Origin: Alloascoidea africana | Taxonomy: Eukaryota; Ascomycota; Alloascoideomycetes; Alloascoideales; Alloascoideaceae | Reading direction: 5' to 3' | Assembly: GCA_030581615.1 (NCBI GenBank) | Contig: JAKTTT010000003.1 | Coordinates: forward strand, 557,451-621,450 | DNA length: 64,000 nt | Shown: positions 63,973-64,000 of the stretch, piece by piece | Numbering within the stretch: position 1 is the stretch's first letter | How the letters are laid out: each line of letters starts with the position of its first letter | The notes under the pieces: generated by a model | Told to the model about the DNA's origin: nothing | Databases searched by the model: none | What the model saw: the letters and a program-made list of their open reading frames with translations, nothing else | Position numbers and translations under genes: made by a program

Positions 63973-64000
63973 GCGAAGCTGGCCGCTTGCAACCGCTTCG
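63903..64000 (+). pseudogene. Forward pol fragment, runs off the window
   Basis: Forward frame reads TLPPDVTPEIKALVQKQPHA and continues open to the edge. It is the same linker as in the inverted copy, but with a different continuation after ALFN. Incomplete, so whether it leads into an intact RT cannot be seen. Confidence 0.55.

Overview
The window is nuclear DNA of a budding yeast (Saccharomycotina), most likely an early-diverging, intron-rich lineage. Almost every gene is recognisable from baker's-yeast or general fungal families. Many genes carry short introns (about 52-95 nt) with GTAAGT/GTATGT/GTGAGT donors, a CTAAC-type branch point close to the acceptor, and a bias to the 5' end. A nuclear complex I subunit (NDUFA6/NB4M) argues against Saccharomycetaceae. 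A CTG codon at the invariant Leu of the SHMT His-Ile-Ser-Gly-Leu block argues for the standard code rather than CUG-Ser. I cannot name the species.

Layout. 1-19,100: ATG26 (5' end outside the window), REC114 (4 exons), ORM1 (3 exons), NIC96 (3 exons), then divergent MHF1 (4 exons), MRPS9, MDM20 (6 exons, reverse), BRX1 (3 exons) and AVO1 (2 exons). 19,200-27,250: a huge reverse-strand IRA/neurofibromin RasGAP gene. 27,252-31,947: 4.7 kb without a recognisable gene between the divergent IRA and MOB2 genes. 31,948-45,800: MOB2, PRP6, RRB1, NDUFA6, COF1, GRC3, COX12 and a JLP2/CCDC25 gene whose reading frame needs a single-nucleotide exon. 46,880-58,700: a DNAJC9-like gene, AGX1 next to SHM2, an unrecognised membrane-anchored (probably mitochondrial) protein, ALA1 with an in-frame upstream presequence, TMA16 and a CAF20-like eIF4E-binding protein. 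58,704-64,000: a gene-free, repeat-rich end with Ty3/gypsy-type retroelement pieces: two LTRs each followed by a primer-binding site, a gag ORF, protease, RNase H and RT relics, and an inverted pol segment with a 44-nt perfect palindrome at the window edge.

Gene themes are mixed: sterol and sphingolipid homeostasis (ATG26, ORM1), TORC2/Ras/RAM signalling and polarity (AVO1, IRA, MOB2, COF1), ribosome biogenesis and translation (BRX1, RRB1, GRC3, TMA16, ALA1, MRPS9, CAF20-like), respiration (NDUFA6, COX12), chromosome biology (REC114, MHF1), splicing (PRP6), nuclear pore (NIC96) and glycine metabolism (AGX1, SHM2). A 15-nt G-rich Rap1-like box (TGGGTGTAYGGGTGT) recurs upstream of several of them. 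All exon structures were worked out by eye from splice signals, frame and protein conservation. The sum of exon lengths is divisible by three in every spliced gene whose start lies inside the window.
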